This document shows, piece by piece, positions 1 through 6,412 of a stretch of DNA of 11,830 nt. The notes below the pieces were generated by a model, which did not search any database, had not been told where the DNA came from, and saw only the letters and a program-made list of their open reading frames with translations. A program made the position numbers and the translations under genes. The DNA comes from an uncultured Clostridia bacterium (lineage in GTDB: Bacteria > Bacillota > Clostridia > Oscillospirales > Oscillospiraceae), in the NCBI GenBank assembly GCA_946187475.1, contig CAMHRJ010000039.1, positions 1-11,830 of the forward strand, given 5' to 3'. The stretch's first letter is position 1, and every line of letters starts with the position of its first letter.

Positions 1-933
1 GTTATACTTGCCGCCGTTGATGATGTGGGCGTCCTCATCCATGATGAGAATCTGCTCCAGATTGTGGCGCAGGCCCACCTCGTAGTCGTTGGGGTCGTGG
101 CAGGGCGTCATCTTCACGGCGCCGGTGCCGAAGCCCAGCTCCACGTAGTCGTCCGCCACGATGGGCAGCTTCCGGCCCACCAGCGGCAGGATGGCGTTCT
201 TGCCCACCAGGTGCTGATAGCGCTCATCCTCCGGGTGAACGGCCACGCCGGAGTCGCCCAGCATGGTCTCCGGGCGGGTAGTGGCGATGATGAACTCCTC
301 GTCGCTGTCCTCGATGGGATAGCGGATATGCCAGAAGTGGCCGGGCATGTCCTTATATTCCACCTCCGCGTCGGACAGCGCCGTGCGGCAGTGGGGGCAC
401 CAGTTGATGATGCGGTTGCCCTTGTAGATCAGGCCCTTTTCGTAGAGCTCGCAGAAGGTCTCGCGGACGGCCTTGGAGCAGCCGTCGTCCATGGTGAAGC
501 GGCTGCGGGACCAGTCACAGCTGGCGCCCAGGGTCTTCTGCTGCTGGACGATGCGGTCGCCGTATTTGTTCTTCCAGTCCCAGACCCGATCCAGGAACTT
601 CTCGCGGCCCAGATCGTAGCGGGTGAGATGCTCCGTGTTGCGCAGGTGCTCCTCCACCTTGATCTGGGTGGCGATGCCCGCGTGGTCATAGCCCGGCAGC
701 CACAGAGCCGAGTAGCCCTGCATGCGCTTATAGCGGGTCAGAACGTCCTGGAGCGTGGCGTCCAGCGCGTGGCCCATGTGGAGCTGGCCGGTGACGTTCG
801 GAGGCGGCATGGAAATGCAGAAGGGCTCCTTGTCGGCGTCCACCTCGGGACGGAAATAGCCGCCGCGCTCCCACATCTCGTAGATCTTCGATTCCACCTG
901 TTTGGGATCATACACTTTCGGTAATTCTTTCAT
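1..933 (-). CDS. valS: Valine--tRNA ligase, N-terminal part (cut by window edge)
   Basis: Class I aminoacyl-tRNA synthetase that charges tRNA-Val with valine in the cytoplasm. The first 311 codons are present and the frame stays open to base 1; family members are usually about 880 residues, so roughly the N-terminal third is here. Visible are the PPPNVTGQLHMGHALD segment with the HMGH form of the class I HIGH signature (residues 52-55), the DHAGIATQ motif (83-90), a WCPHC zinc-ribbon-like cysteine pair (178-182), and the start of the CP1 editing domain with TTRPETMLGD (218-227). The ATG at 931-933 is preceded by AAGGAG (942-947) with an 8-nt spacer, inside the 3' end of the upstream gene; only 2 nt separate that gene's stop codon from this start. 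Translational coupling is therefore likely, and expression should be governed by the valine T-box upstream. Family identity is very secure. Confidence 0.97.
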   Translation of the reverse strand, partial: MKELPKVYDPKQVESKIYEMWERGGYFRPEVDADKEPFCISMPPPNVTGQLHMGHALDATLQDVLTRYKRMQGYSALWLPGYDHAGIATQIKVEEHLRNTEHLTRYDLGREKFLDRVWDWKNKYGDRIVQQQKTLGASCDWSRSRFTMDDGCSKAVRETFCELYEKGLIYKGNRIINWCPHCRTALSDAEVEYKDMPGHFWHIRYPIEDSDEEFIIATTRPETMLGDSGVAVHPEDERYQHLVGKNAILPLVGRKLPIVADDYVELGFGTGAVKMTPCHDPNDYEVGLRHNLEQILIMDEDAHIINGGKYN

Positions 934-935
934 AC

Positions 936-1499
936 TCAACGCTCCTTATGGTTCTTATCAGAAGGGGTCTGCACCGGCAGACCGCATTGTTCACTGAGAA
1001 ATGCTGTAAATTCGCTGGGGTCACCCTCCAGGAAGCCCCGCACCGGCAGGGGCAGCACCAGACTCTTGTCCAGATAGAGGTAGTAGCAGTCCCGCCAGAA
1101 GTAAATGCTCTCGACGGCGCCGAAGCTGTAGCGGGATTCGGCCTGATCTGCTGTGGTGCACAGGCCGGAGGCGTCGATCACCGTCTCCTGACGTTTCTTG
1201 AACTTCGGGTTGGTCTTACGCATCTGCAGGGCGGTGATCCGTCTGCGAAAGGCGAAGAACACCAGAGCGAACACGCCCACGACCAGGGCCAGAATGCCAT
1301 ATCCGCTCAAGCCGCCCTCCAGCCAGAACATGACCGCGGCGTCCAGGAGCATCAGGATTCCGACCACCAGCAAAACCAGGTTCAGGCCCTTGCTGACCTT
1401 CACCGACGCGCCCTTGCCCACCTTGGCGTGGAGGGCGACGACGTCCTCATAGTCCTTCAGTTCCGGTTCAAATACAATCCGGTATCGTTTCTCTTCCAT
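936..1499 (-). CDS. YcxB-like two-helix membrane protein between T-box and valS
   Basis: Protein of 187 residues. After a charged N-terminal stretch (1-37) there are two hydrophobic segments (about 38-60 and 64-85), an RRR positive patch (85-87), then a cytosolic domain of about 100 residues with beta-strand-like patterns (ETVIDASGLC, YSFGAVESIYFWRDCYYLYL, LPLPVRGF). This layout and the W/Y-rich core followed by a proline-rich strand resemble the YcxB-like family, whose C-terminal domain is PH-like; its biochemical role is unknown. The start MEEKRYR (ATG 1497-1499) is chosen because GGAGGA (1505-1510) lies just upstream; a longer frame reaching a GTG at 1566-1568 would translate T-box RNA and is unlikely. 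It is the first gene after the valine T-box and is 2 nt from valS, so it should be induced by uncharged tRNA-Val. The family call is by resemblance only. Confidence 0.8.
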   Translation of the reverse strand: MEEKRYRIVFEPELKDYEDVVALHAKVGKGASVKVSKGLNLVLLVVGILMLLDAAVMFWLEGGLSGYGILALVVGVFALVFFAFRRRITALQMRKTNPKFKKRQETVIDASGLCTTADQAESRYSFGAVESIYFWRDCYYLYLDKSLVLPLPVRGFLEGDPSEFTAFLSEQCGLPVQTPSDKNHKER

Positions 1500-1510
1500 C
1501 TCTCTCCTCC

Positions 1511-1550
1511 AATAAAAAAATCGCCCTGAAACGCACAGTTTCAGGACGAT
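1511..1550 (-). terminator. T-box intrinsic terminator
   Basis: Minus-strand hairpin with a 12-bp stem, ATCGTCCTGAAA (1539-1550) against TTTCAGGGCGAT (1520-1531) with one G-U pair, a 7-nt loop, and a run of seven Ts followed by ATT. It overlaps the antiterminator and sits directly before the ribosome binding site of the first operon gene, as expected of the T-box off state. Confidence 0.95.
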
Positions 1551-1752
1551 GTAAAATCGCGGTACCACCTGAATTCCACATCGAAAGATGTGACACTCGT
1601 GACTCTGTAACGGGAGTTCCCGGCGGCCTTACTGCTGCTTTCAGGCGCGCTGCTCCGGGGCGACCTTCATCTCCGGCATCCCAAAGGCTCGCACCGACCG
1701 CCTTCTCTCTGCGTTCCGCCGGGGATTACTCCTCCCCTTCTTCGCATTGTTC
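1511..1752 (-). promoter_or_regulatory. Valine T-box riboswitch leader (specifier GUC)
   Basis: On the minus strand the leader has the conserved T-box landmarks in order: AGAGAG and GGTGCGAGCC of Stem I; a specifier region GAAGGTCGCCCCGG whose GTC (1662-1664) reads as a valine codon; CCCGTTACAG before the central region; and the T-box core AGGTGGTACCGCG (1558-1570). The antiterminator can be drawn exactly: CAGG (1568-1571) with CCTG (1542-1545), a 7-nt bulge TGGTACC (1561-1567), and GCGAT (1556-1560) with ATCGT (1546-1550). The UGGU in the bulge matches the ACCA end expected for tRNA-Val. The antiterminator's 3' strand is also the 5' strand of the terminator at 1511-1550, so the two are mutually exclusive. 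Uncharged tRNA-Val should promote read-through into the membrane gene and valS. The 5' boundary is set from the promoter and is approximate. Confidence 0.95.
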
Positions 1753-1758
1753 TTATTT

Positions 1759-1787
1759 ATTATATGCGCTTTTAAAATAGCTGTCAA
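1759..1787 (-). promoter_or_regulatory. Sigma-A promoter of the T-box/valS operon
   Basis: Minus-strand TTGACA (1782-1787), a 17-bp spacer, and TATAAT (1759-1764). Both hexamers match the consensus exactly. Transcription should start near 1752, just ahead of T-box Stem I. An unregulated strong promoter fits an operon controlled by downstream attenuation. Confidence 0.93.
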
Positions 1788-1791
1788 GTGT

Positions 1792-1811
1792 GCATTCTGA
1801 CAGCAGAATGC
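1792..1811. repeat. Perfect inverted repeat between two divergent promoters
   Basis: GCATTCTG (1792-1799), a 4-base spacer ACAG, and CAGAATGC (1804-1811) form a perfect 8-bp dyad. It lies only 4 bp upstream of the -35 element of the leftward T-box promoter and 30 bp upstream of the -35 of the rightward yhhN promoter. The size and position would suit a dimeric regulator, but no partner gene is visible here, so the operator role is inference. Confidence 0.5.
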
Positions 1812-1841
1812 CGAAGTTACTTCAACATTTTGTTGCATTTG

Positions 1842-1870
1842 TTGACAGTTGGCCCGGGTGCATGTATAAT
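1842..1870 (+). promoter_or_regulatory. Sigma-A promoter of the yhhN-family gene
   Basis: TTGACA (1842-1847), a 17-bp spacer and TATAAT (1865-1870), both exact consensus hexamers. The predicted start near 1877 leaves a short leader of about 28 nt before the ATG at 1905. It is divergent from the T-box operon promoter, with 54 bp between the two -35 elements. Confidence 0.92.
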
Positions 1871-1904
1871 TGTGAACACAAAATGAACGAAAGGGCGTGA
1901 ACCC

Positions 1905-2582
1905 ATGACAATTCCCATTTTGCTGACCATTTGCTGCGTGGTCATCGACCAGATCTTCCTGGTTCAGATGGAGCGCAAACGCTTTGGGCAGGCCACCTGC
2001 TGGAAAGGGCTGGCCAGTCTGTGCTTCCTTGCCGTGGCCTTTTTCATGACCTTCCTCGCCACCGCCTCGAACCCGCTCCACACCAAGATCTTCATCGGCC
2101 TGGCTCTGGGTCTGGTGGGCGACGTTCTGCTGGCGCTGTGCTATGTCTGGCCGGAGAAGCACGATCTCTGCTTCGTCATCGGCGCGGTCTTCTTCGCCGT
2201 GGGCCATGTGTTCTATCTCATGGCGCTGTATGCCCTGGGCGCCAAGGTGCTGGTGGCCCTCCCCTTCTGGCTGGTGGGCGTGGGACTCACGGCTTGGTGG
2301 GCCTTTGCGAAGAAGGTGGACGCCGGCTCCATGTTCATCCCCGGCGGGATCTACATCGGACTGGTGCTGGCCATGGGTGCCTCGGCCTGCAGTCTGTTTG
2401 TGCGGCAGCCCGGCATTGGCTCCGGCCTCTTTGCCCTGGGCGGTGTGCTCTTCTGCGTCAGCGACGCCATTCTCGCCACCCACAAGATGGGCAGCGCCAA
2501 GGCGCCGATCTACAACCGTCTGGTGCACTACACCTACTACGCAGCACAGCTGATGATCGCCTGGAGCATCCTGTGGCTGTAA
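1905..2582 (+). CDS. Lysoplasmalogenase, YhhN/TMEM86 family
   Basis: Integral membrane protein of 225 residues with about eight hydrophobic segments and very few charged residues. Members of this family include lysoplasmalogenases, which hydrolyse the vinyl-ether bond of lysoplasmalogens to give a fatty aldehyde and a glycerophospho-headgroup. Family hallmarks are present: a GD pair in LGLVGDVLLAL (G72-D73), GAVFFAVGHVFYLMAL with H101 and Y104, GGVLFCVSDAILA with S186-D187, and a C-terminal YYAAQLMIAW (211-220). The two aspartates are the residues expected to be catalytic. The ATG at 1905 follows GAAAGGG (1889-1895). It stands alone between its own promoter and a terminator. Many anaerobic Clostridia make plasmalogens, so a role in lipid turnover is plausible, but some family members have no demonstrated activity. 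Confidence 0.9.
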   Translation: MTIPILLTICCVVIDQIFLVQMERKRFGQATCWKGLASLCFLAVAFFMTFLATASNPLHTKIFIGLALGLVGDVLLALCYVWPEKHDLCFVIGAVFFAVGHVFYLMALYALGAKVLVALPFWLVGVGLTAWWAFAKKVDAGSMFIPGGIYIGLVLAMGASACSLFVRQPGIGSGLFALGGVLFCVSDAILATHKMGSAKAPIYNRLVHYTYYAAQLMIAWSILWL

Positions 2583-2596
2583 TTGATGCGGCAGAA

Positions 2597-2623
2597 AAAC
2601 CGCCTCCATTCGGAGGCGGTTTT
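2597..2623. terminator. Bidirectional terminator between yhhN and the small membrane gene
   Basis: Perfect 11-bp stem AAACCGCCTCC (2597-2607) and GGAGGCGGTTT (2612-2622) with a 4-base loop. It has a T-rich tail on the plus strand (TTTTCTTTATTT) and an A run on the other side, so it can end transcription in both directions for the convergent genes. It begins 14 bp after the yhhN-family stop codon and just after the end of the leftward 57-codon gene. Confidence 0.92.
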
Positions 2624-2625
2624 CT

Positions 2626-2799
2626 TTATTTGTTGGACAGGCGGTCGATCAAAATCATGATGACGCCCAGGGCCATGGGCAGAATGTAGCCGATCAGCGC
2701 CGGCGTGGAGTCCGTCAGGTGGTGGGTGGTGGCCCCGACGATAAAGCCGATGGCGCCGATGATGATGAGAAAAATGCCGAGAAAGATTTGTCGATTCAT
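2626..2799 (-). CDS. Small two-helix membrane protein (57 aa), unknown function
   Basis: A 57-residue protein beginning MNRQIFLGIFLIIIGAIGFI. It contains two hydrophobic helices (about 5-24 and 34-52) joined by a short hydrophilic loop TTHHLTDSTP, and ends IDRLSNK. The case for a real gene is the AGGAGG ribosome binding site (2807-2812) with 7-nt spacing, its location only 15 nt after the stop of the M16C peptidase gene on the same strand, and a terminator right after its stop codon. It is probably co-transcribed with the peptidase. The double histidine in the loop is the only polar feature of note. I do not recognise the family and assign no function. Confidence 0.8.
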   Translation of the reverse strand: MNRQIFLGIFLIIIGAIGFIVGATTHHLTDSTPALIGYILPMALGVIMILIDRLSNK

Positions 2800-2814
2800 A
2801 ATGCAGCCTCCTCT

Positions 2815-5718
2815 TTACTGCAGGGGTTCCACGGTTTCCAGCGCGTCGCCGCAGGCGTCGATGACGTCTTTGCCGCCGATGACGCAGACCGCGGAGCTGG
2901 CGCAGAGCGCGTCCAGGGTGTGGCTGAACGCCACCAGCTGTTCCCGGGTGGTGTGGAGAATCTCGCGGCGCTCCCGGATGCGGTCGTCGTTGGTGCGGCC
3001 GCTGAAATAGAACACGCCGCCGCGGATGCCCGCCTGGGCCGGGGTCACGATGGGGTCGTTGGCGGCCATGCTGCTGATGATGAAGCCGTCCAGCGGCTCG
3101 CCGCTGTCGCAGAATTCCCGCAGGGCCGCGCCCGCGCCGTCAAAGCTCAGCAGTGAGCGGGAGGGGCTGGGGTCGCGGTACGTGGTAAGTCTGGCGTCGC
3201 CGTCCACCCGCAGGGAGAGGCTGGTGCCGTAAGCGCCGCCCACCACGCGAATGTCGTTCCAGAGATAGCCGTAGGTGAGAATCTGCGCCGCCACCCGGGC
3301 AGCGCCGCTGTAGCGGGAACCCAGATTCAGCAGATTGGCCGTGCGGGCAGCGAAGCCCACCTCCGCCGGGATGATGAAGCCCTCCCGGCGCACCGGCATG
3401 ACGGAATAGCTGCGCTTCTCCCCCATGGGCGCGTCGGAGAAAATGCCGATGATCTCTTTGGCCCAGGAGGCGTCCATCTCGCCGGTGATGCTGACGGTGA
3501 GGCGATTTCTGGAGAAGATGGACCGGCAGAGGTCTGCGAAGGCAGCGCAGCGGTCGGCGCCGTCCTGCTCCCACTGCTTTTCCGCCCGCTGGAGCCAGCG
3601 GAGCTGGGTAATGCCCTGCATGCGCTCGTTCATGGCGGCCTTCACCGAGGCGGAAGCCGCCGTGCGCATGGCGCCATAGGCGTTGCCGGAGCCGATGATC
3701 CGCTGCTCCATGCCCATGCGGGCCTGGCGCAGGAGGTTGAAGATATCGCCCCGGACGGTGAAGTCCGTGTGGTTCACGATCTCCTCCAGCAGACGCACGG
3801 CGTCGGCCTTGCGCTCGGAGAGCAGGGCGACGCTGAGGATGAGCGTGGGCTGTGCGTCCGTGAGACTGCCGGCTTTGGCGTAGACCGGGGTGCTGACCGT
3901 GAAGCGGCCCAGCTTCCCTTCCAGCTCGCTGCGCAGGGCGGGCGCAGTGTAATGCTCGGTGGCGATGTCCCCCAGGACGCCGGCGAAGAAGGCGATGCAG
4001 CTGAGCTCCGCCTCCGTGCGGTCGGAGAGGTCAAAATAGAGGTCCAGATAAACGATGCCGTCGGTCTCCTCCGGGTGGTGGAGCACCGTGACGCCCTCCA
4101 GGGTCTGGATCTCCTGCTTGATGAGGGAACCCCGCTCGGGAATGTCCGAGAGGGACAGCACCGGCAGGGTGGCCAGCTGCTCCGGGGTGTCCTCCGCCTC
4201 CTGACGGGCACGGAGGGCGCGGAAGTCCGCCATGACCTGCTGCACCTGCTCGTCGTTCCAGCCGGCCTTGATCTTGGCGCAGCGCTCGGCCTCCCGGGCG
4301 GCTTTCTCCGCGCCCAGGGTCAGGGACGGGAGCATGCAGACGCTGGCGTGGTGGGGATTGGCGATGAGCATTCGGCGGAGATATTCCTCGAACCAGCCGA
4401 CGTCGATCTTCTGTCGCAGAGAGCGGAAGATGGCGTCATAGGAAAAGCTCTGGCCCGGGTCGCCGCCGTAAAGCCAGGTGGTCAGGGCGTTCATGGCGAA
4501 GATCAGGCCCCGGGGATAGGAGCCGAAGTCTTTTTCCCGGGTGGTGAATTCGATGTTGTTCAGGACGCTGTGGAGGCGGTTGTGATCGAGACCATTGGCA
4601 GCGAGGCGCTCCAGCGTCTGCTCCACGGTTTGCCAGATGGCGTCCTTGTTCTCCGGCGCGGTATTGCGCACGGTAAAGATGGCGCACTGCTGCTGCATGC
4701 TGTCGATGAGCGAGAGCTCCACATCCTCTGCCAGACCCTGGTCCAGCAGGGCCTTGGTCAGAGGCGCTTCGTTGGAGTTGCAGATGGTCTCGGAAAGGAC
4801 GCTGAAGGCGAGGTTTTCCTCAATCTCGTCGTACTTTCCCAGCACCCAGCCCCGGGCCAGGATCGCTTTATTGGCGGCGTCCTCTTCGGGGCCGATTTCA
4901 TAATAGTCCGTGCGTTCCGGCGGAGCCACAGGCTGCTGGTCCGGGATGTCCGCGTCCGGGTCGATGCGGTCATAATCACACAGGAAGCTGTCCAGCTTGG
5001 CCAGGACCGCGTCCAAGTCCATCTGGCCGTCCAGCACGATGCGGGCGTTGGAGGGATGGTAGAACCGGGCGTGGCTGGCAAGATAGTTCTCATAGGTCAG
5101 CTCCGGGATGTGCTCCGGATTTCCGCCGGAGTCGAAGCCGTAGCAGTTGTCCGGGAACAGGAGCTGGTTCATGGTCTCCTCCAGCACGGAGTCCGGAGAG
5201 GCGTAGGCGCCCTTCATCTCGTTATAGACCACGCCGTTGCAGCGCAGAGGCCCTTCCGCGTCGTCCAGCTCGAAGTGCCAGCCCTCCTGCCGGAAGGCGT
5301 GGGGGTCCGTGATGCTCAGGGGATGGAGCACCGCGTCCATGTAGACATCGATCAGGTTCAGGAAGTCCTGGCCATTCCGGGAGCAGAGGGGATACATGGT
5401 CTTGTCCGGGAAGGTGAAGGCGTTCAGGAAGGTGGCCATGGAGCTCTTCAGCAGGTTTACGAAAGGCTCCTTCACCGGGTATTTCTCCGAGCCGCAGAGG
5501 ACGGAGTGCTCCAGGATGTGGAACACGCCGGTGTGGTCCTGGGGGATGGTCTTGAAGGCGATGGCGAAGGTCTGGTTGTCGTCGTCCCGATCCAGCCAGA
5601 TCAGGTCTGCGCCGTTTTTCTCATATTCCATGCGCCAGAGGGTGGCGCGGATCTCCGGCAGCGGCTGGGAATACTTCACGCGAAAGCCGTGCAGAAGGTC
5701 GTTGGAGTGCAGGTTCAT
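2815..5718 (-). CDS. M16C zinc metallopeptidase (presequence protease/PreP-like)
   Basis: A 967-residue M16C peptidase, the family of mitochondrial/chloroplast PreP, Cym1 and falcilysin, which enclose and degrade unstructured peptides. The inverted zinc motif HILEH is at residues 67-71, followed by the family block CGSEKYPVKEPFVNLLKSS and FLNAFTFPDKTMYPL. The third zinc ligand is E167 in NEMKGAY, 96 residues after H71, the same spacing as in plant PreP. The C-terminal half carries RVVGGAYG with R824 and Y830, matching the arginine and tyrosine (6 apart) that complete the active site across the chamber. All key residues are intact. Length is typical and there is no signal peptide, so it should be cytoplasmic and may recycle peptides. 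ATG 5716-5718 is preceded by AAAGGA (5729-5734). It has its own promoter and leads a two-gene unit with the 57-residue membrane protein. Confidence 0.95.
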   Translation of the reverse strand: MNLHSNDLLHGFRVKYSQPLPEIRATLWRMEYEKNGADLIWLDRDDDNQTFAIAFKTIPQDHTGVFHILEHSVLCGSEKYPVKEPFVNLLKSSMATFLNAFTFPDKTMYPLCSRNGQDFLNLIDVYMDAVLHPLSITDPHAFRQEGWHFELDDAEGPLRCNGVVYNEMKGAYASPDSVLEETMNQLLFPDNCYGFDSGGNPEHIPELTYENYLASHARFYHPSNARIVLDGQMDLDAVLAKLDSFLCDYDRIDPDADIPDQQPVAPPERTDYYEIGPEEDAANKAILARGWVLGKYDEIEENLAFSVLSETICNSNEAPLTKALLDQGLAEDVELSLIDSMQQQCAIFTVRNTAPENKDAIWQTVEQTLERLAANGLDHNRLHSVLNNIEFTTREKDFGSYPRGLIFAMNALTTWLYGGDPGQSFSYDAIFRSLRQKIDVGWFEEYLRRMLIANPHHASVCMLPSLTLGAEKAAREAERCAKIKAGWNDEQVQQVMADFRALRARQEAEDTPEQLATLPVLSLSDIPERGSLIKQEIQTLEGVTVLHHPEETDGIVYLDLYFDLSDRTEAELSCIAFFAGVLGDIATEHYTAPALRSELEGKLGRFTVSTPVYAKAGSLTDAQPTLILSVALLSERKADAVRLLEEIVNHTDFTVRGDIFNLLRQARMGMEQRIIGSGNAYGAMRTAASASVKAAMNERMQGITQLRWLQRAEKQWEQDGADRCAAFADLCRSIFSRNRLTVSITGEMDASWAKEIIGIFSDAPMGEKRSYSVMPVRREGFIIPAEVGFAARTANLLNLGSRYSGAARVAAQILTYGYLWNDIRVVGGAYGTSLSLRVDGDARLTTYRDPSPSRSLLSFDGAGAALREFCDSGEPLDGFIISSMAANDPIVTPAQAGIRGGVFYFSGRTNDDRIRERREILHTTREQLVAFSHTLDALCASSAVCVIGGKDVIDACGDALETVEPLQ

Positions 5719-5754
5719 GGGGCATCTGTCCTTTGCAAATGGGATTGTTGTTCT

Positions 5755-5783
5755 ATTCTAACCAATTCTGCCCAAAAGGTCAA
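5755..5783 (-). promoter_or_regulatory. Promoter of the M16C peptidase gene, overlapping the msrA stop
   Basis: Minus-strand TTGACC (5778-5783), a 17-bp spacer and TAGAAT (5755-5760), five of six consensus matches in each hexamer. The -35 element includes the TGA stop codon of msrA. It gives the peptidase gene an independent start within the 61-bp gap. Confidence 0.7.
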
Positions 5784-6352
5784 CCTTCCGCCGCGCGAAA
5801 GGCGTCCAGCAGGTCTTCAGCGTGGGTGGTGTAGGTCTCGTCGGAATAGGGATACTGCAAAAGCGCAGCGCGCTTCATGGGCGAGATGTGGCAGTAGCCG
5901 CCGGGGTTTTTGTCCAGATAGCGCTGGTGATACTCCTCCGCCGGGCAGAACAGAGACATGGGCTCCAGCTCCGTGCAGAAGCCCCGTCGGCCCTGGGCTT
6001 CGATCTCCGCCACCGCCCGGACCACAGGCTCGTCCGCCGAGTCTGTCCAGTAGATGCCGGACTGGTACTGGCTGCCGATGTCCATTCCCTGCCGGTGGTA
6101 CATGGTGGGGTCGATGACGCAGAAGAGGCAAAACAGCAGATGTTTTAAAGAGATCTGCGCCGGATCATAGGTCACGCGGATCGCTTCCCGGAAGCCGGTG
6201 AGGCCCGTGCAGACCATCTGGTACTCGGCGTATTTGGTGTCCTTTCCGTTGGCATAGCCGGGCACGGCGTCCAGAACGCCCGGGAGACTCCGATACAGGG
6301 CCTCCATGCCCCAGAAGCAGCCGCCGGCCAGAACGATGGTTTTTTCCGTCAT
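5780..6352 (-). CDS. msrA: Peptide-methionine (S)-S-oxide reductase MsrA
   Basis: A 190-residue MsrA, which reduces methionine-S-sulfoxide in proteins or free methionine, with reducing power normally from thioredoxin. The active-site GCFWG is at residues 11-15 with the nucleophile C12. Other hallmarks are PGYANG, the REAIRVTYDP segment keeping the catalytic glutamate, DPTMYHRQGMDIGSQYQSGIYW with the substrate-binding aspartate and tyrosine, and the C-terminal AEEYHQRYLDKNPGGYCHI. Where most MsrA proteins read GHAEA, this one has GFREA, so the histidine is replaced while the glutamate is kept. It is a cysteine enzyme, not a selenoprotein, and has no fused MsrB domain. ATG 6350-6352 follows GGAGG (6360-6364) at 7 nt. 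It lies downstream of, and probably co-transcribed with, the anchored protein at 6413-7042, with a GC hairpin between them. Confidence 0.96.
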   Translation of the reverse strand: MTEKTIVLAGGCFWGMEALYRSLPGVLDAVPGYANGKDTKYAEYQMVCTGLTGFREAIRVTYDPAQISLKHLLFCLFCVIDPTMYHRQGMDIGSQYQSGIYWTDSADEPVVRAVAEIEAQGRRGFCTELEPMSLFCPAEEYHQRYLDKNPGGYCHISPMKRAALLQYPYSDETYTTHAEDLLDAFRAAEG

Positions 6353-6377
6353 TGTGATTCCTCCAAACAGAAAGATC

Positions 6378-6399
6378 GCCGGGGCTTATACGCCCCGGC
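6378..6399 (-). other. GC-rich hairpin between the anchored-protein gene and msrA
   Basis: Perfect 8-bp stem GCCGGGGC (6378-6385) and GCCCCGGC (6392-6399) with a 6-base loop. In the direction of transcription it is followed only by GATCTTTCTGTTT, a poor U tract. It is therefore best seen as a leaky terminator or an mRNA-stabilising hairpin that may set msrA levels relative to the upstream gene. Confidence 0.5.
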
Positions 6400-6412
6400 T
6401 TGGTATCGTTTT

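Noticed and set aside
25..924. Rightward open frame of 299 codons opposite valS
   Set aside because: Antisense shadow of a well-recognised valyl-tRNA synthetase; composition is V/A/H-rich with no known domain.
1500..1568. GTG-initiated extension of the YcxB-like protein into the T-box
   Set aside because: The extra 23 residues would be encoded by the antiterminator and terminator; the internal ATG at 1497-1499 has a strong ribosome binding site.
1641..2609. Leftward open frame of 322 codons opposite the yhhN-family gene
   Set aside because: It crosses the divergent promoters and the T-box leader, is rich in H, Q and G, and lies antisense to a gene with clear family motifs.
3769..6117. Rightward open frame of 782 codons opposite the M16C peptidase and msrA
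   Set aside because: It is antisense to two genes with intact catalytic motifs, has biased low-complexity composition (many V, G, R, H), no ribosome binding site and no recognisable domain; long antisense frames are expected in GC-rich coding DNA.
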